A stretch of 20,304 bases of DNA from JBEKYH01 sp049511115 (GCA_049511115.1 JBEKYH010000027.1:1-20304), one strand, 5' to 3'; shown: positions 5,881 through 14,016, numbered from the stretch's first letter. The notes: generated by a model from the letters alone, not told the origin. A program made the numbers and translations.

Positions 5881-7092
5881 TCAGCGCCCGCGCAGGATGG
5901 TGACATTGGCCGTCATGCGCGGGCGCAGCAGCGATTTGTTCTTGTCGGTTACTTCTATTTTCACCTCGAATGTGACGTCCGGCCCGGTGGCGGCGCCTTC
6001 GGCGGCGATGCGGACGACTTTCCCGGTGAAATGCACGCCCGGATAGGCGGTGGCGGCGATCTGCGCATCCTGTCCCACGCGCACTTTGCCCACGTCCTCC
6101 TCGCTTACAGCCGCCAATACAAAAATCCGCGACAGGTCGGAGAGAACCATCACGGTTGAGCCGCCGAAGACGACCGTGCCGGGTTCAACGGACAGGCTGG
6201 TGACGACGCCGTCGATCGGAGCGCGGACGGTGCAATACGCCAATCGCTGATTGGCCGCGTCAAGCCCGATCTGGTCGGCGCGAAGCTGCGCCTCGGCCAG
6301 CTTAACGTCCTGATCCTTGATGCTGAGCATGTACTCCTGGGTCTTGAGTTGCTCAATGGCCACCTTGGCGTTTCCCAGATTGTTCTGCGCCTGCGCTGCG
6401 GCATCGACGGCGGTGTCGTAATCTTCCTGGGTATCCAGTTTCATCGAGAGCAGTTCTTTTCGGCGGTTGGCCTTGGCGCGGGCGTCTTGAAATTGGGCCT
6501 CGGCGGAAGCGAGATTGTCGTCGGCCATCTCGCGCGACTGAGCCAGTTCCTGCTGGGCGACGACGAGATTCTGCCGGGATTGGTCCAGGCGAAGCTGGGA
6601 AATGGCCACCTGTGACGCGGCCTGCTGCAATCCCCGCGAATCGTCGGCCGGGTCAATCTGCATGAGCACATCGCCCTTCTTGACGGCGGCGCTGAGGTCG
6701 AATTCTCCGCAGCATTCCTTGGGGCCGATTGCTACGACCTCGCCGGTGGCGCGCGACTTGATCTCCACGTCGAGATTGGAGGCGACTGTTCCCAGGCAGG
6801 CAATGCATTGCGGCCCTGATGTGTTTCGCGCGGCGGTTTTCGGCGGCGAGATTTGGCCGGCTGTTGTGGGCTGTGGGGCGGGCCGGTTTACGGGGGCCGC
6901 GACCGGGCCGGGCCTTGTGGAGGGCGCGGCGGGGCGATCGATCAATGTGGAATGTAAAGTAGTGTTTGCAACGGCTACCATCGCGAGCGGCTGTTGCAGC
7001 GGAACCAATAATCGGCTCGGCCGTTCCCAGAAGACCGTCGCGGCCGCCCCGGCAACCGCGCCGCACAACAATGCGGCCATTGTCCTGACCAT
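5881..7092 (-). CDS. HlyD/RND-type periplasmic membrane fusion protein
   Basis: A 403-residue adaptor of an export or efflux system. A hydrophobic N-terminal segment (residues 3-21) anchors or exports it. A Pro/Ala/Thr-rich linker runs to about 93. The biotinyl-lipoyl half (EIKSRATGEVV ... VKKGDVLMQIDP) is followed by a long alpha-helical hairpin (about 155-290, rich in Gln/Ala/Leu). The second lipoyl half is VRAPIDGVVTSLSVEPGT, and a beta-barrel follows (GQDAQIAATAYPGVHFTGKV). ATG 7092 is chosen because AAGGAGG lies 5 bases before it; an in-frame TTG at 7110 would put that site inside the gene. No transporter or outer-membrane partner is in the window. Odd feature: four cysteines (C96, C99, C127, C128) around the first lipoyl half. 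Confidence 0.88.
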   Translation of the reverse strand: MVRTMAALLCGAVAGAAATVFWERPSRLLVPLQQPLAMVAVANTTLHSTLIDRPAAPSTRPGPVAAPVNRPAPQPTTAGQISPPKTAARNTSGPQCIACLGTVASNLDVEIKSRATGEVVAIGPKECCGEFDLSAAVKKGDVLMQIDPADDSRGLQQAASQVAISQLRLDQSRQNLVVAQQELAQSREMADDNLASAEAQFQDARAKANRRKELLSMKLDTQEDYDTAVDAAAQAQNNLGNAKVAIEQLKTQEYMLSIKDQDVKLAEAQLRADQIGLDAANQRLAYCTVRAPIDGVVTSLSVEPGTVVFGGSTVMVLSDLSRIFVLAAVSEEDVGKVRVGQDAQIAATAYPGVHFTGKVVRIAAEGAATGPDVTFEVKIEVTDKNKSLLRPRMTANVTILRGR

Positions 7093-7290
7093 GGAACCTC
7101 CTTGCCTCAAACAGAATACCCCAGCACATCAACCCATCCCGCCGTGGAAAGTTGCGGAGGATGCGCGAAGATTAATTGTTGATTGCTGAAAGTTGTGCGA
7201 GTGTCAGGAGGCCACTCGCGCCGCCGAAGTACGAATACGGAGTAGTCATAATGCTTTATCCCCTGGGAGGCACACGTTATCCTATAGGTC

Positions 7291-7728
7291 ATGGAAGGCG
7301 TAACCACGGCCATCGTGGGGTTCTTGCTGGTATGCATTGTCTTCCCAGCGATTGTGAAGAATAAGCCGCAATACTATGCGGCGTTTGCGGCCATTATTTT
7401 AGTAATCCTGCTTTCAGGGCTTGAGGCGGTTATTGATACCCGCGGTTTTGAGGCCCTGGCGACGTTTCTGATAGCGGTTTTGCTGGCGGCGGCGCTGGTC
7501 CTGCTGGTGTTGTCGGCGGGAGGCCTTACCTGGAAACAATTGGTCGGCGAGGTGAATGAAGCGATTGAAGCGGTGCGGCGAGGCGAGACCAGTGGGCCGT
7601 CGAGGCCGCCGGGTTCAACCACGGGAAGCTCGGTCGGCGCTGCGGCGCCCACGCAACCGAAGCCCCCGGGAGCGGTGGGGCCAACGGTTCGGGTGGATGA
7701 TTCGGATTCCTCGGTCCCGCTGGAATAA
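7291..7728 (+). CDS. Small membrane protein of unknown function with Pro-rich tail
   Basis: A 145-residue protein with three hydrophobic helices (about 4-20, 27-45, 56-78) and a cytoplasmic or periplasmic tail rich in Pro, Gly, Ser and Thr (93-145). I do not recognise a family. The start ATG 7291 has only AGGT three bases before it, too close for a good Shine-Dalgarno. A possible -10 TATCCT at 7278-7283 would place transcription start near the ATG itself, but the -35 is poor. It is followed after 112 bases by the GspE-like protein on the same strand, and the overall set 7291-11055 codes for membrane proteins. A frame overlapping its 3' half (from 7556) belongs to an upstream extension of the next gene and is not coding. 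Confidence 0.6.
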   Translation: MEGVTTAIVGFLLVCIVFPAIVKNKPQYYAAFAAIILVILLSGLEAVIDTRGFEALATFLIAVLLAAALVLLVLSAGGLTWKQLVGEVNEAIEAVRRGETSGPSRPPGSTTGSSVGAAAPTQPKPPGAVGPTVRVDDSDSSVPLE

Positions 7729-7840
7729 GCAAATACGGGAAAAACATATTTGGAACGGCGTCGCGGCCGCCTTAGAATGGCGTTGGGAGTGTAAGGTTGG
7801 GAGCTTCGCTCAGAGGCCCAGTGGAGCGAAAGGAGACTGG

Positions 7841-9586
7841 ATGGCGGCGGCGATGTTGGCCACAATCCCCACAGGCCCGTACATCAACGGTTACCTGGTT
7901 ATTCCGTTTCTGATTATTCTTTTGATCTGGGCCAAGCTGTTGACCTGGATTGACAAGGATGCGCCGGCGTGCCGCCTGCCGCGGCAGATGATGAACGCGG
8001 GCATGTGGGGCGGGCTGGTGGCGGGCGTTTTTCTGTTTCTGATGTTGCCGATGGGGGCGGTCGGCGGGTTTTCGATTTTCGTCGGAATTCTGATTGTCGA
8101 AATGGGCGTCTATCTTGGACTGCGCCACCAGAAGGTCGGCCTGGGCGATCTGACGGTGCAGTTCAAGGGGATGTTGCAAAGCAAGGGAAAGAAGGAAAAG
8201 AAAGAAGCCAAGATCGCCGCGGGACAGATTGTTATCGTCAACAAAGCCGGCGTGCCGATGCCCCAGCCCGATCCGCAGGTTCCCGAGCGGCAGCAGTTTG
8301 ATGCGGCCCAGTTGGTGTTGCGCGACCCGATGCGGCGCGGCTCCGAGCGGATCGAACTCACAGTGAACAACGATGGGGGCACGGTCACCTATCTCGTGGA
8401 CGGATTCCAATACGACGGGCCGGCGCTGGACCGCAACGCGGCAGCCGGCGCGATCGGATTCTTCAAGTTCGTGGCGGGTCTGGACGCGACCGAAAAGCGC
8501 AAGCCGCAGGTCGGGCCGTTCAAAACAGTTCTCGACAACGTCAAGCGCGAGATGCAGGTCAAGACGCGCGGCTCAAGTTCGACGGAATCCATGACCATCA
8601 TCAGCGAGCCGAAAAAGCGGCACGGCTTTGCCCTGAGAGCGCTGGGCTTCAGCCCCGAACAGTTGGAGATTGTCAAGTCGACGATCCAGGACGCGCAGGG
8701 ATTGGTGCTGATCACCACCCCGCCGGGGCATGGGCTGACCGCGCTGGAGTATGCGATTCTGCGCGCTCACGACGCGTTTTTGCAGCACATCCTGACCATT
8801 GAGCGCACGCCCGAGCAGGAGATTGAGGGCGTTACGCAAAACACACTGCCGCTTTCAGCAACGCCCCAGGAAGAGGCCAAACAGGTCAACTGGGTGGTAA
8901 GCCAGGAGCCTGACGTGGTTTTGATGGCCACGGTGGAGGATTCCAACGCGGCGCGCGACCTGGCCGGATACGCGGAGAATCCCAACAAGCGCGCTTATGT
9001 CGGCCTGCGCGCGGGCAGCGCGTTTGAAGCGCTCAAGCAGTGGCGAAAGCTGGTCGGGGACGACAACCTGGCGATCAAGAGCCTTCGCCTGGTGATCGCG
9101 GGGCGGACGCTGCGCAAGTTGTGCGAGGCCTGCAAGGTCGGGTACACGCCAGACCCGACATTATTGAAGAAGCTCAATATGGATCCGGGGCGCGTCAACA
9201 AGTTGTTCCAGGCGCGCACCTCGCCGCAGCGCGACGCCAAGGGCAACCCGGTTCCGTGCAATTTCTGTAGTGACCTGGCCTTTAAGGGCCGCACCGGTGT
9301 GTACGAACTTCTGGTCATCGATGATCAGATGCGCGAGCTGCTCCTGAACAACGCCAGCGACAACGAAATCAAGGCGGCCTTCCGCCACCAGAAGGGGCAG
9401 TATCTTCAGGAGATGGCCCTGGACCTGGTGGAAAAGGGAGAGACCAGCGTCAACGAAGTGCAGCGGGTATTGCGATCCGACTCCGGCAGCGGGCCGTCAA
9501 AGTCGGCCGATCCGGGCGGAGGACAACCCAAGCCATCAGGCGGTCAGGCCAAGCCGCCCACGGCGACTTCCACCAGACGGCGATAA
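7841..9586 (+). CDS. Membrane-anchored GspE/PilB-like protein with degenerate ATPase motifs
   Basis: A 581-residue relative of type II secretion/type IV pilus ATPases. Residues 14-35, 55-72 and 75-95 are hydrophobic helices in place of the usual N1 domain. Residues 155-240 resemble the N2 domain (KFVAGLDATEKRKPQVG matches the K-x-MAGLD-x-x-E-x-R-PQDG block). From 285 on, the RecA-like core is recognisable, but its catalytic residues are changed. Walker A TTPPGHGLTALEYA has Leu299 where the Lys should be, the Asp box reads TIERTPE, Walker B EPDVVLMATVED has Thr364 for the catalytic Glu, and the His box reads KRAYVGLRAGSA. The zinc motif survives (C428, C431, C473, C476), as does FKGRTGVYELL. 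ATG 7841 follows AAAGGAG; starts further upstream lack a site and overlap the preceding gene. Probably a pseudo-ATPase or scaffold (inference). Confidence 0.85.
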   Translation: MAAAMLATIPTGPYINGYLVIPFLIILLIWAKLLTWIDKDAPACRLPRQMMNAGMWGGLVAGVFLFLMLPMGAVGGFSIFVGILIVEMGVYLGLRHQKVGLGDLTVQFKGMLQSKGKKEKKEAKIAAGQIVIVNKAGVPMPQPDPQVPERQQFDAAQLVLRDPMRRGSERIELTVNNDGGTVTYLVDGFQYDGPALDRNAAAGAIGFFKFVAGLDATEKRKPQVGPFKTVLDNVKREMQVKTRGSSSTESMTIISEPKKRHGFALRALGFSPEQLEIVKSTIQDAQGLVLITTPPGHGLTALEYAILRAHDAFLQHILTIERTPEQEIEGVTQNTLPLSATPQEEAKQVNWVVSQEPDVVLMATVEDSNAARDLAGYAENPNKRAYVGLRAGSAFEALKQWRKLVGDDNLAIKSLRLVIAGRTLRKLCEACKVGYTPDPTLLKKLNMDPGRVNKLFQARTSPQRDAKGNPVPCNFCSDLAFKGRTGVYELLVIDDQMRELLLNNASDNEIKAAFRHQKGQYLQEMALDLVEKGETSVNEVQRVLRSDSGSGPSKSADPGGGQPKPSGGQAKPPTATSTRRR

Positions 9587-9642
9587 AACGACGGGCCTGA
9601 GATCATCGGCATCGGGTCTAATCTTTTAATGGTTCAGCCATC

Positions 9643-11055
9643 ATGCTTTTTAATCTCATCTTTTTCGTTCTCTTCGCGACCGTGGCCTACTTCCAGTACA
9701 CCGAAGGGTTGTTCAGCGCCACCCTCACAACCATCGTTTGCATCATCGCCGCCACGCTGGCGATCAGTTACCACGAACTGGTCACGCCGTTTTTGATGAA
9801 GCTGCCGGAGCAGGCCGACGCGATTTCCATCGTTGTGTTGTTTGCGGTCGGGTTCCTGATCCTGCGGTTGATATTCGACAAGGTAGTGCCGGGAAATGTT
9901 CGATTTCCGCTGCTCATGGACAAGATCGGCGCCGGCGTCATGGGCGTGATCGCGGGCCTTTTCTCCAGCGGCGTCTTCGCGATTGCCGCGCAGACGCTCC
10001 CCTTTGGCCCTTCCATCGGCGGTTTTAGCCGCCAGGATTTGCAGGACCGGCCCAATGTCACCGTCCTGGGAGATTCCACCGGCGACAACCGCCCCGTGGA
10101 TACAGCGGTCGCCGACGAACTGGTCGGCGACAGCCTGGGCGATCCGAATCATCTTGGGCATCTATGGCTCCACCAGGATGACCTGGTGCTGGCGATCACG
10201 CGGCAACTCAGCGACGGCGGTCCGCTGTCGAATGATTCACCACTTGAGGCGGCGCATCCAGATTATCTCACGGAACTCTTTGGGCAGAGATTGGGTATTC
10301 CGGTGGGAAATAAGCGCGTCGCGGTTTCGACCGGCGGGGCGAGCTTTCATGCCGGAACTGCCTGGATCATCGATAAATCACCGACGGTGATGGACGACGA
10401 GCTGGGCGTCGTGCGCGGGGATATGACGCTCCCTGACCTCCATGCCCCAGACACCAAGCTCATCGCGGTTCGCGTGACGTTTGATGGCAGCCCTGACATG
10501 ACCGACACCGACGCGATGCTGCGGCTTTCGCCGGCCAATGTGCGCCTCAAGGCCGGCAGCCGCGACTATTACCCGGTGGGCACACTCGTCGGCGGCGCAC
10601 TGCTCCTGGAAAATCGGCCGGATGATCCAATGCTCATCGACCTGCGCAAGGGATCGCAGACCGTGGATTTTGTATTTGAGGTCAACGCCGACGACGACCT
10701 GAAGACCTCGACCGACAATAAGGAAAGGAAAATCCAGTTCAAGGACGGATCATTCATCGAGGTGAAGCGCTACTCGCAGGCGGACCTGAGCGGCATGGAA
10801 TTGAAGCCCTCGGCGCCGGACCATAAGTACGAATCGGCCAGCAACGTGAACTCCAATAACATCCTCGGCGGCGTGCTTCGCAAGCGAACAATCGCGACAA
10901 ATGCGTTGCAGAAATTGAGCGGATTGCAGGCCCAGCCTTCCAATGCGAAGCCCGCCCGCGGCAACACGAACAACCCTGCCGTGCCCCCGACACCCAGCGG
11001 CAAAGAGGACAACGAGTTCCTGCCCCCCACGCCGGGCCAGGGGATGGGATTCTGA
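9643..11055 (+). CDS. CvpA-like membrane protein with large soluble C-terminal domain
   Basis: A 470-residue protein. Its N-terminal 120 residues have four hydrophobic helices (about 3-18, 23-43, 60-80, 95-118) laid out like the CvpA/colicin V production family, including VRFPLLMDKIGAGVMGVIAG, which resembles the D-x-x-x-G-x-x-x-G segment of that family. Residues 125-410 form a soluble region that I cannot assign; from about 255 it has alternating strands (TKLIAVRVTFDG, DYYPVGTLVGGALLLENRP, VDFVFEVNADDD). The tail (410-470) is Pro/Asn-rich and probably disordered. No ribosome binding site is obvious before ATG 9643. It begins 56 bases after the GspE-like gene, on the same strand. Function unknown; CvpA alone is around 160 residues, so this is a fusion or a much extended form. 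Confidence 0.68.
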   Translation: MLFNLIFFVLFATVAYFQYTEGLFSATLTTIVCIIAATLAISYHELVTPFLMKLPEQADAISIVVLFAVGFLILRLIFDKVVPGNVRFPLLMDKIGAGVMGVIAGLFSSGVFAIAAQTLPFGPSIGGFSRQDLQDRPNVTVLGDSTGDNRPVDTAVADELVGDSLGDPNHLGHLWLHQDDLVLAITRQLSDGGPLSNDSPLEAAHPDYLTELFGQRLGIPVGNKRVAVSTGGASFHAGTAWIIDKSPTVMDDELGVVRGDMTLPDLHAPDTKLIAVRVTFDGSPDMTDTDAMLRLSPANVRLKAGSRDYYPVGTLVGGALLLENRPDDPMLIDLRKGSQTVDFVFEVNADDDLKTSTDNKERKIQFKDGSFIEVKRYSQADLSGMELKPSAPDHKYESASNVNSNNILGGVLRKRTIATNALQKLSGLQAQPSNAKPARGNTNNPAVPPTPSGKEDNEFLPPTPGQGMGF

Positions 11056-11066
11056 TTGGATTGTGA

Positions 11067-11525
11067 TTAGTGGGTTGGGATGTTCAGTACGTCCGGCGCG
11101 CCTTTGATGCCGCCGATGGGCAGACTCATCTGCGTCCCGCCCCGGTCCACCGTCAGGAGTTTGAATTCCTGATATGCCTGATCGAGCTGGCCTTTGGCTG
11201 AGCCGTAATCGCCGACGGCTACGACGTCCAACCCGCCGATTTGAAGCACAACGTCCCCCACTTTGAGTCCGTAGTATTGGTCCATCGGCCCGCCGGCGGT
11301 GACGTCGGTGATCCTGATCCCCTTGAACTGGTTTGCGACATCGTATTCTTCGGCCTTATAGGAGGTCATGGCCGCAACGCCATTGGTATCCCGCCCGGAG
11401 ATCTGTTCGGCCTGGTCCTGCGCCGCCTTCCCCTGCTGGGCCGCGGGGATGTCGAAAGTCTTTACCATCCACATGATGACCGCAATACCGATCAGCAACG
11501 AAACAAGGCCGAAAGCCATTCGCAT
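11067..11525 (-). CDS. Membrane-anchored PDZ domain protein
   Basis: A 152-residue protein with one N-terminal transmembrane helix (5-20), a linker of about 45 polar residues, and a PDZ-like domain (about 67-137). The latter includes FKGIRITDVTAGGPMDQ, LKVGDVVLQIGGLDVV and a closing strand FKLLTVDRGGTQMSLPI, the same order as in HtrA and RseP PDZ domains. No protease domain is present, so it probably binds peptides or unfolded C-termini in the periplasm or serves as an adaptor. GGAG is 7 bases before the ATG at 11525. Its stop lies 11 bases from the stop of the CvpA-like gene; the two genes converge. Confidence 0.72.
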   Translation of the reverse strand: MRMAFGLVSLLIGIAVIMWMVKTFDIPAAQQGKAAQDQAEQISGRDTNGVAAMTSYKAEEYDVANQFKGIRITDVTAGGPMDQYYGLKVGDVVLQIGGLDVVAVGDYGSAKGQLDQAYQEFKLLTVDRGGTQMSLPIGGIKGAPDVLNIPTH

Positions 11526-11594
11526 AGGGGACTCCGCGTTAGGGTGCGCAGGCCATTATATCCGCTCGCGCCAAATCCGCAGGACTGTGCACCG

Positions 11595-12020
11595 CTACTG
11601 GGCCGTATCTCGTTCAGCCCGCTCCAGCGCACGGTGAATACGCTGAAACGTCGCGGCGTCCGGCAATGATTTGCCCTTCTCGATTCGGCACAGGGTTTCG
11701 GGCCGAATACCGCTGCGGCGGGCCAGTTCGATTTGAGTCAATCCCGCCCGACGGCGGGCAAGGATGAGCTTACGCGCCAGGGACGCCCGTGCATACTCTG
11801 CCGCAGGAACATTGCCCTTTCCATCAGGCTGCGGCAATGCCGGACCGGCGCTATCGGCCAACTCGCGGGCCAGTTCACGCATTCGCTCGTACTCGTTTTC
11901 AGGAAGCACTACAAATCGCTTGCCATCATTGGCGGAGCAAATCAGCACGTCTGCCGATTCAGTAAGTACATCGCCCTTCTTAACTTCAGTTATCAAATTC
12001 GCACCAGACGCGTATGACAT
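11595..12020 (-). CDS. XRE-family helix-turn-helix regulator with N-terminal extension
   Basis: A 141-residue regulator. Residues 82-134 form a Cro/C1-type HTH: ARKLILARRRAGLTQIELA, then RRSGIRPETLCRIEKGK with the recognition helix around 106-114, then SLPDAATFQRIHRAL. The N-terminal 60 residues (KRFVVLPENEYERMRELARE) resemble the N-terminal part of some antitoxin proteins that carry a Phd/YefM-like strand-helix element before an HTH; this is a weak likeness. AAAGGAA is 4-5 bases before ATG 12020. No toxin gene is adjacent: the neighbours are a PDZ gene and trpC. An imperfect palindrome at 12044-12055 just upstream is a candidate autoregulatory site. Confidence 0.8.
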   Translation of the reverse strand: MSYASGANLITEVKKGDVLTESADVLICSANDGKRFVVLPENEYERMRELARELADSAGPALPQPDGKGNVPAAEYARASLARKLILARRRAGLTQIELARRSGIRPETLCRIEKGKSLPDAATFQRIHRALERAERDTAQ

Positions 12021-12043
12021 TTGTTCCTTTTGAACAACAACAT

Positions 12044-12055
12044 CGGTTGTAACCG
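12044..12055. promoter_or_regulatory. Candidate operator of the XRE regulator
   Basis: CGGTT-GT-AACCG, five-base inverted arms around two bases, 24 bases upstream of the XRE start codon. Position and symmetry fit autoregulation by a dimeric HTH protein. This is inference, since short palindromes occur by chance. Confidence 0.3.
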
Positions 12056-12078
12056 TGGCGGCTAACCGCGCGGCTTCT

Positions 12079-12900
12079 TCACCCCATCAGCCTCGCAATT
12101 GCCGCCGGAATATCCTCGCTGCGCATCAGGCTTTCGCCGACCAGGACGGCTTGCACACCCGCGTCGGCGAGCTTCTGAATGTCCTTCTTTTCATGGATGC
12201 CGCTTTCGCTGACCAGGACGCGCTGATCGGCAACCAGCTCGGCCATTCGCAACGTGACGCCAAGGTCCGTCTCGAAAGTCCGCAGATCGCGGTTGTTGAT
12301 CCCCAGCAAGCTGTAGCCGCGCTGGGGCAGGCCGATCACCTGGTCGCGCACGCGGATGAGGTTTTCCAGGTCGTGCACTTCGATCAGGCAGGTCATCTTC
12401 AATTCACAGGCGAGAATCTGCAGGTCGATCAATTGCGAAACCGTCAGGCATTCAGCAATCAACAGAATCGCATCAGCGCCATTGGCGCGCGATTCGTAGA
12501 CCTGATATTCGTCGAGGATAAAATCCTTGCGCAGCACGGGCAGATCAACCGCTTGGCGTACCGCCTGGATGTAAGAGAGATGCCCCTGGAAGAATCGCTC
12601 ATCGGTCAGGACGCTCAGGGCATCGGCGCCGCCGGCCTGGTAGGCGCGGGCAATGGCCACGGGATCAAAATCCGGCCGGATCAACCCGGCCGACGGACTG
12701 GCCTTTTTCACCTCGGCGATCAGGTTCAACGGCTTGCTCGTCTGGCGGGTAACCGCATGGAAGAAATTGCGCGGCCGGCGCGCGGGGTCGCTCGCCGCCG
12801 CGGCGGCCTGCTCCTTCATCGCCTCCAGGGGGGTTTCCCGGCGGCGCTGCTCGATTTCCCGGCGTTTGACGGCGACAATGTCGTCAAGAATCGTCTTCAT
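12079..12900 (-). CDS. trpC: Indole-3-glycerol phosphate synthase
   Basis: Closes the indole ring by turning carboxyphenylaminodeoxyribulose phosphate into indole-3-glycerol phosphate in tryptophan synthesis. The 273-residue beta/alpha barrel has the expected catalytic residues: Glu63 and Lys65 in LIAEVKKASPS, Lys125 in LRKDFI, Glu174 in CLIEVH, Asn202/203 in GINNRDL, and Glu232 in SESGI. The phosphate site VLVGESLM (252-259) is intact. One small difference is GHLSYI (106-111), where many family members have GS after FFQ or FF-G. ATG 12900 has no clear ribosome binding site. It stands alone, with no trpF, trpD or trpB neighbours, so the tryptophan pathway genes are dispersed in this genome. 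Confidence 0.95.
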   Translation of the reverse strand: MKTILDDIVAVKRREIEQRRRETPLEAMKEQAAAAASDPARRPRNFFHAVTRQTSKPLNLIAEVKKASPSAGLIRPDFDPVAIARAYQAGGADALSVLTDERFFQGHLSYIQAVRQAVDLPVLRKDFILDEYQVYESRANGADAILLIAECLTVSQLIDLQILACELKMTCLIEVHDLENLIRVRDQVIGLPQRGYSLLGINNRDLRTFETDLGVTLRMAELVADQRVLVSESGIHEKKDIQKLADAGVQAVLVGESLMRSEDIPAAIARLMG

Positions 12901-13008
12901 GTGTGCTGATCCGTATGAGTTTCCCTATTCACTCCACTACTCGCAACACTCCTCGCGCGGTTAACATACGTCCGACCAACACTCGTTTCCCGCAAGGCGC
13001 ATAAAAGC

Positions 13009-14016
13009 ATGACCCTACCATCGGCAGCCATTCTATCGACTGCCCAGCAGTTCAATCCAATGGCTGTGCTGCTGCCGGCGATTCTGATCGCCGTCGGCGC
13101 GTCGACAGCGAAGGCGTTAGGTGTGTTTCGCAGGAGAAGTATCGTCGGGCCTCCGCGGCTAGACGCGGACGAGCCGCTGTTCGCATTGGGCAGTGCGATG
13201 CTATTAGGGCTCGGTGCATGGCTGATGGGACAGGCGGTGTTCCTTACGCTGCCGGGGACCCGATTGTTTCCCGGCATTTCCGACCCTGAGAATCGCAGGT
13301 TGGCCGTGGAGGTAACTGCCGACTTACTTGCCCGTGTGATCGCCGTCAGCGGAATCCTTGCGATGACTGGATTGCTACTGCGCCAGCCGCGCCGCTTAGG
13401 CATGACACCGGGAAACGTACTGCCGGGCCTAGGACGCGGAATGCTTGGATCGCTGTTCGTCCTCCCCGTGATGATGCTCAGCCTGATGGCCCTGGACGGT
13501 CTGATGGCGCTATTTCATCACGAGCAGCCGTACGTTCACGACCTGCTCAAATTACTGGGCAGTGTCGGCGATTTCCGGCTGCACGTCGTTCTGTTTCTGT
13601 CGATCATTGTTGCGGCGCCGATTTCCGAAGAACTGTTCTTTCGCGGTTGCTTGCAGACTCTTCTCACAACTCAATTCGCCCGCCGCCCCCGGCGCGGCCC
13701 ATCCCGTGCAAGAGCACACTGGAGGACCGCAATCATCGTCGGCCTGCTCTTCCTCGGAATGAGTCCCCTCTGGGTAGTCAAATTGGCCCGCGGCCCTCGC
13801 GGTCTTTCGCCCCTCGCAGCCCGCTGGACATCCGTAATCATCGTCAGCCTGCTGTTCGCGTCGGTGCATCCCCTCTGGTCCGCGCCGGCGATATTCGTGC
13901 TGGCACTTTGCCTGGGGTATGCCTATGAGCGCACAGGCAACCTCTGGGTACCCATTGCCATCCACGCCCTGTTCAACACGGCTGAAGTAACCATCTACTT
14001 AATGCAGACAAAATAG
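13009..14016 (+). CDS. CPBP (CAAX-prenyl-protease-like) intramembrane metalloprotease with internal duplication
   Basis: A 335-residue membrane protein with eight or so hydrophobic helices. The metal-site motifs are E207-E208 in PISEELFFRG (205-213), His287 in SVHPLW, and His319 in IAIHALFNTA. GYAYERTGNLWVPI precedes the last motif, as is usual for the family. An insert repeats the segment around motif 2: W238-W255 (TAIIVGLLFLGMSPLW) and W273-W290 (SVIIVSLLFASVHPLW), each preceded by an Arg/Pro-rich ARRPRRG or ARGPRG. Only the second copy keeps His. The start ATG 13009 has no Shine-Dalgarno; the first residues are less certain. The gene diverges from trpC and converges on gpmI. Substrate unknown. 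Confidence 0.83.
   Translation: MTLPSAAILSTAQQFNPMAVLLPAILIAVGASTAKALGVFRRRSIVGPPRLDADEPLFALGSAMLLGLGAWLMGQAVFLTLPGTRLFPGISDPENRRLAVEVTADLLARVIAVSGILAMTGLLLRQPRRLGMTPGNVLPGLGRGMLGSLFVLPVMMLSLMALDGLMALFHHEQPYVHDLLKLLGSVGDFRLHVVLFLSIIVAAPISEELFFRGCLQTLLTTQFARRPRRGPSRARAHWRTAIIVGLLFLGMSPLWVVKLARGPRGLSPLAARWTSVIIVSLLFASVHPLWSAPAIFVLALCLGYAYERTGNLWVPIAIHALFNTAEVTIYLMQTK

Noticed and set aside
7556..7840. Upstream extension of the GspE-like protein
   Set aside because: The extension overlaps the 7291-7728 gene, is Arg-rich and unlike a protein, and a good ribosome binding site points to ATG 7841.
11056..11066. Bidirectional terminator between the CvpA-like and PDZ genes
   Set aside because: Only 11 bases separate the stops and no stem with a T-run is seen.
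12055..12909. 284-codon open frame antisense to trpC
   Set aside because: A shadow of trpC with repetitive Gln/His/Asp-rich content and no start site.
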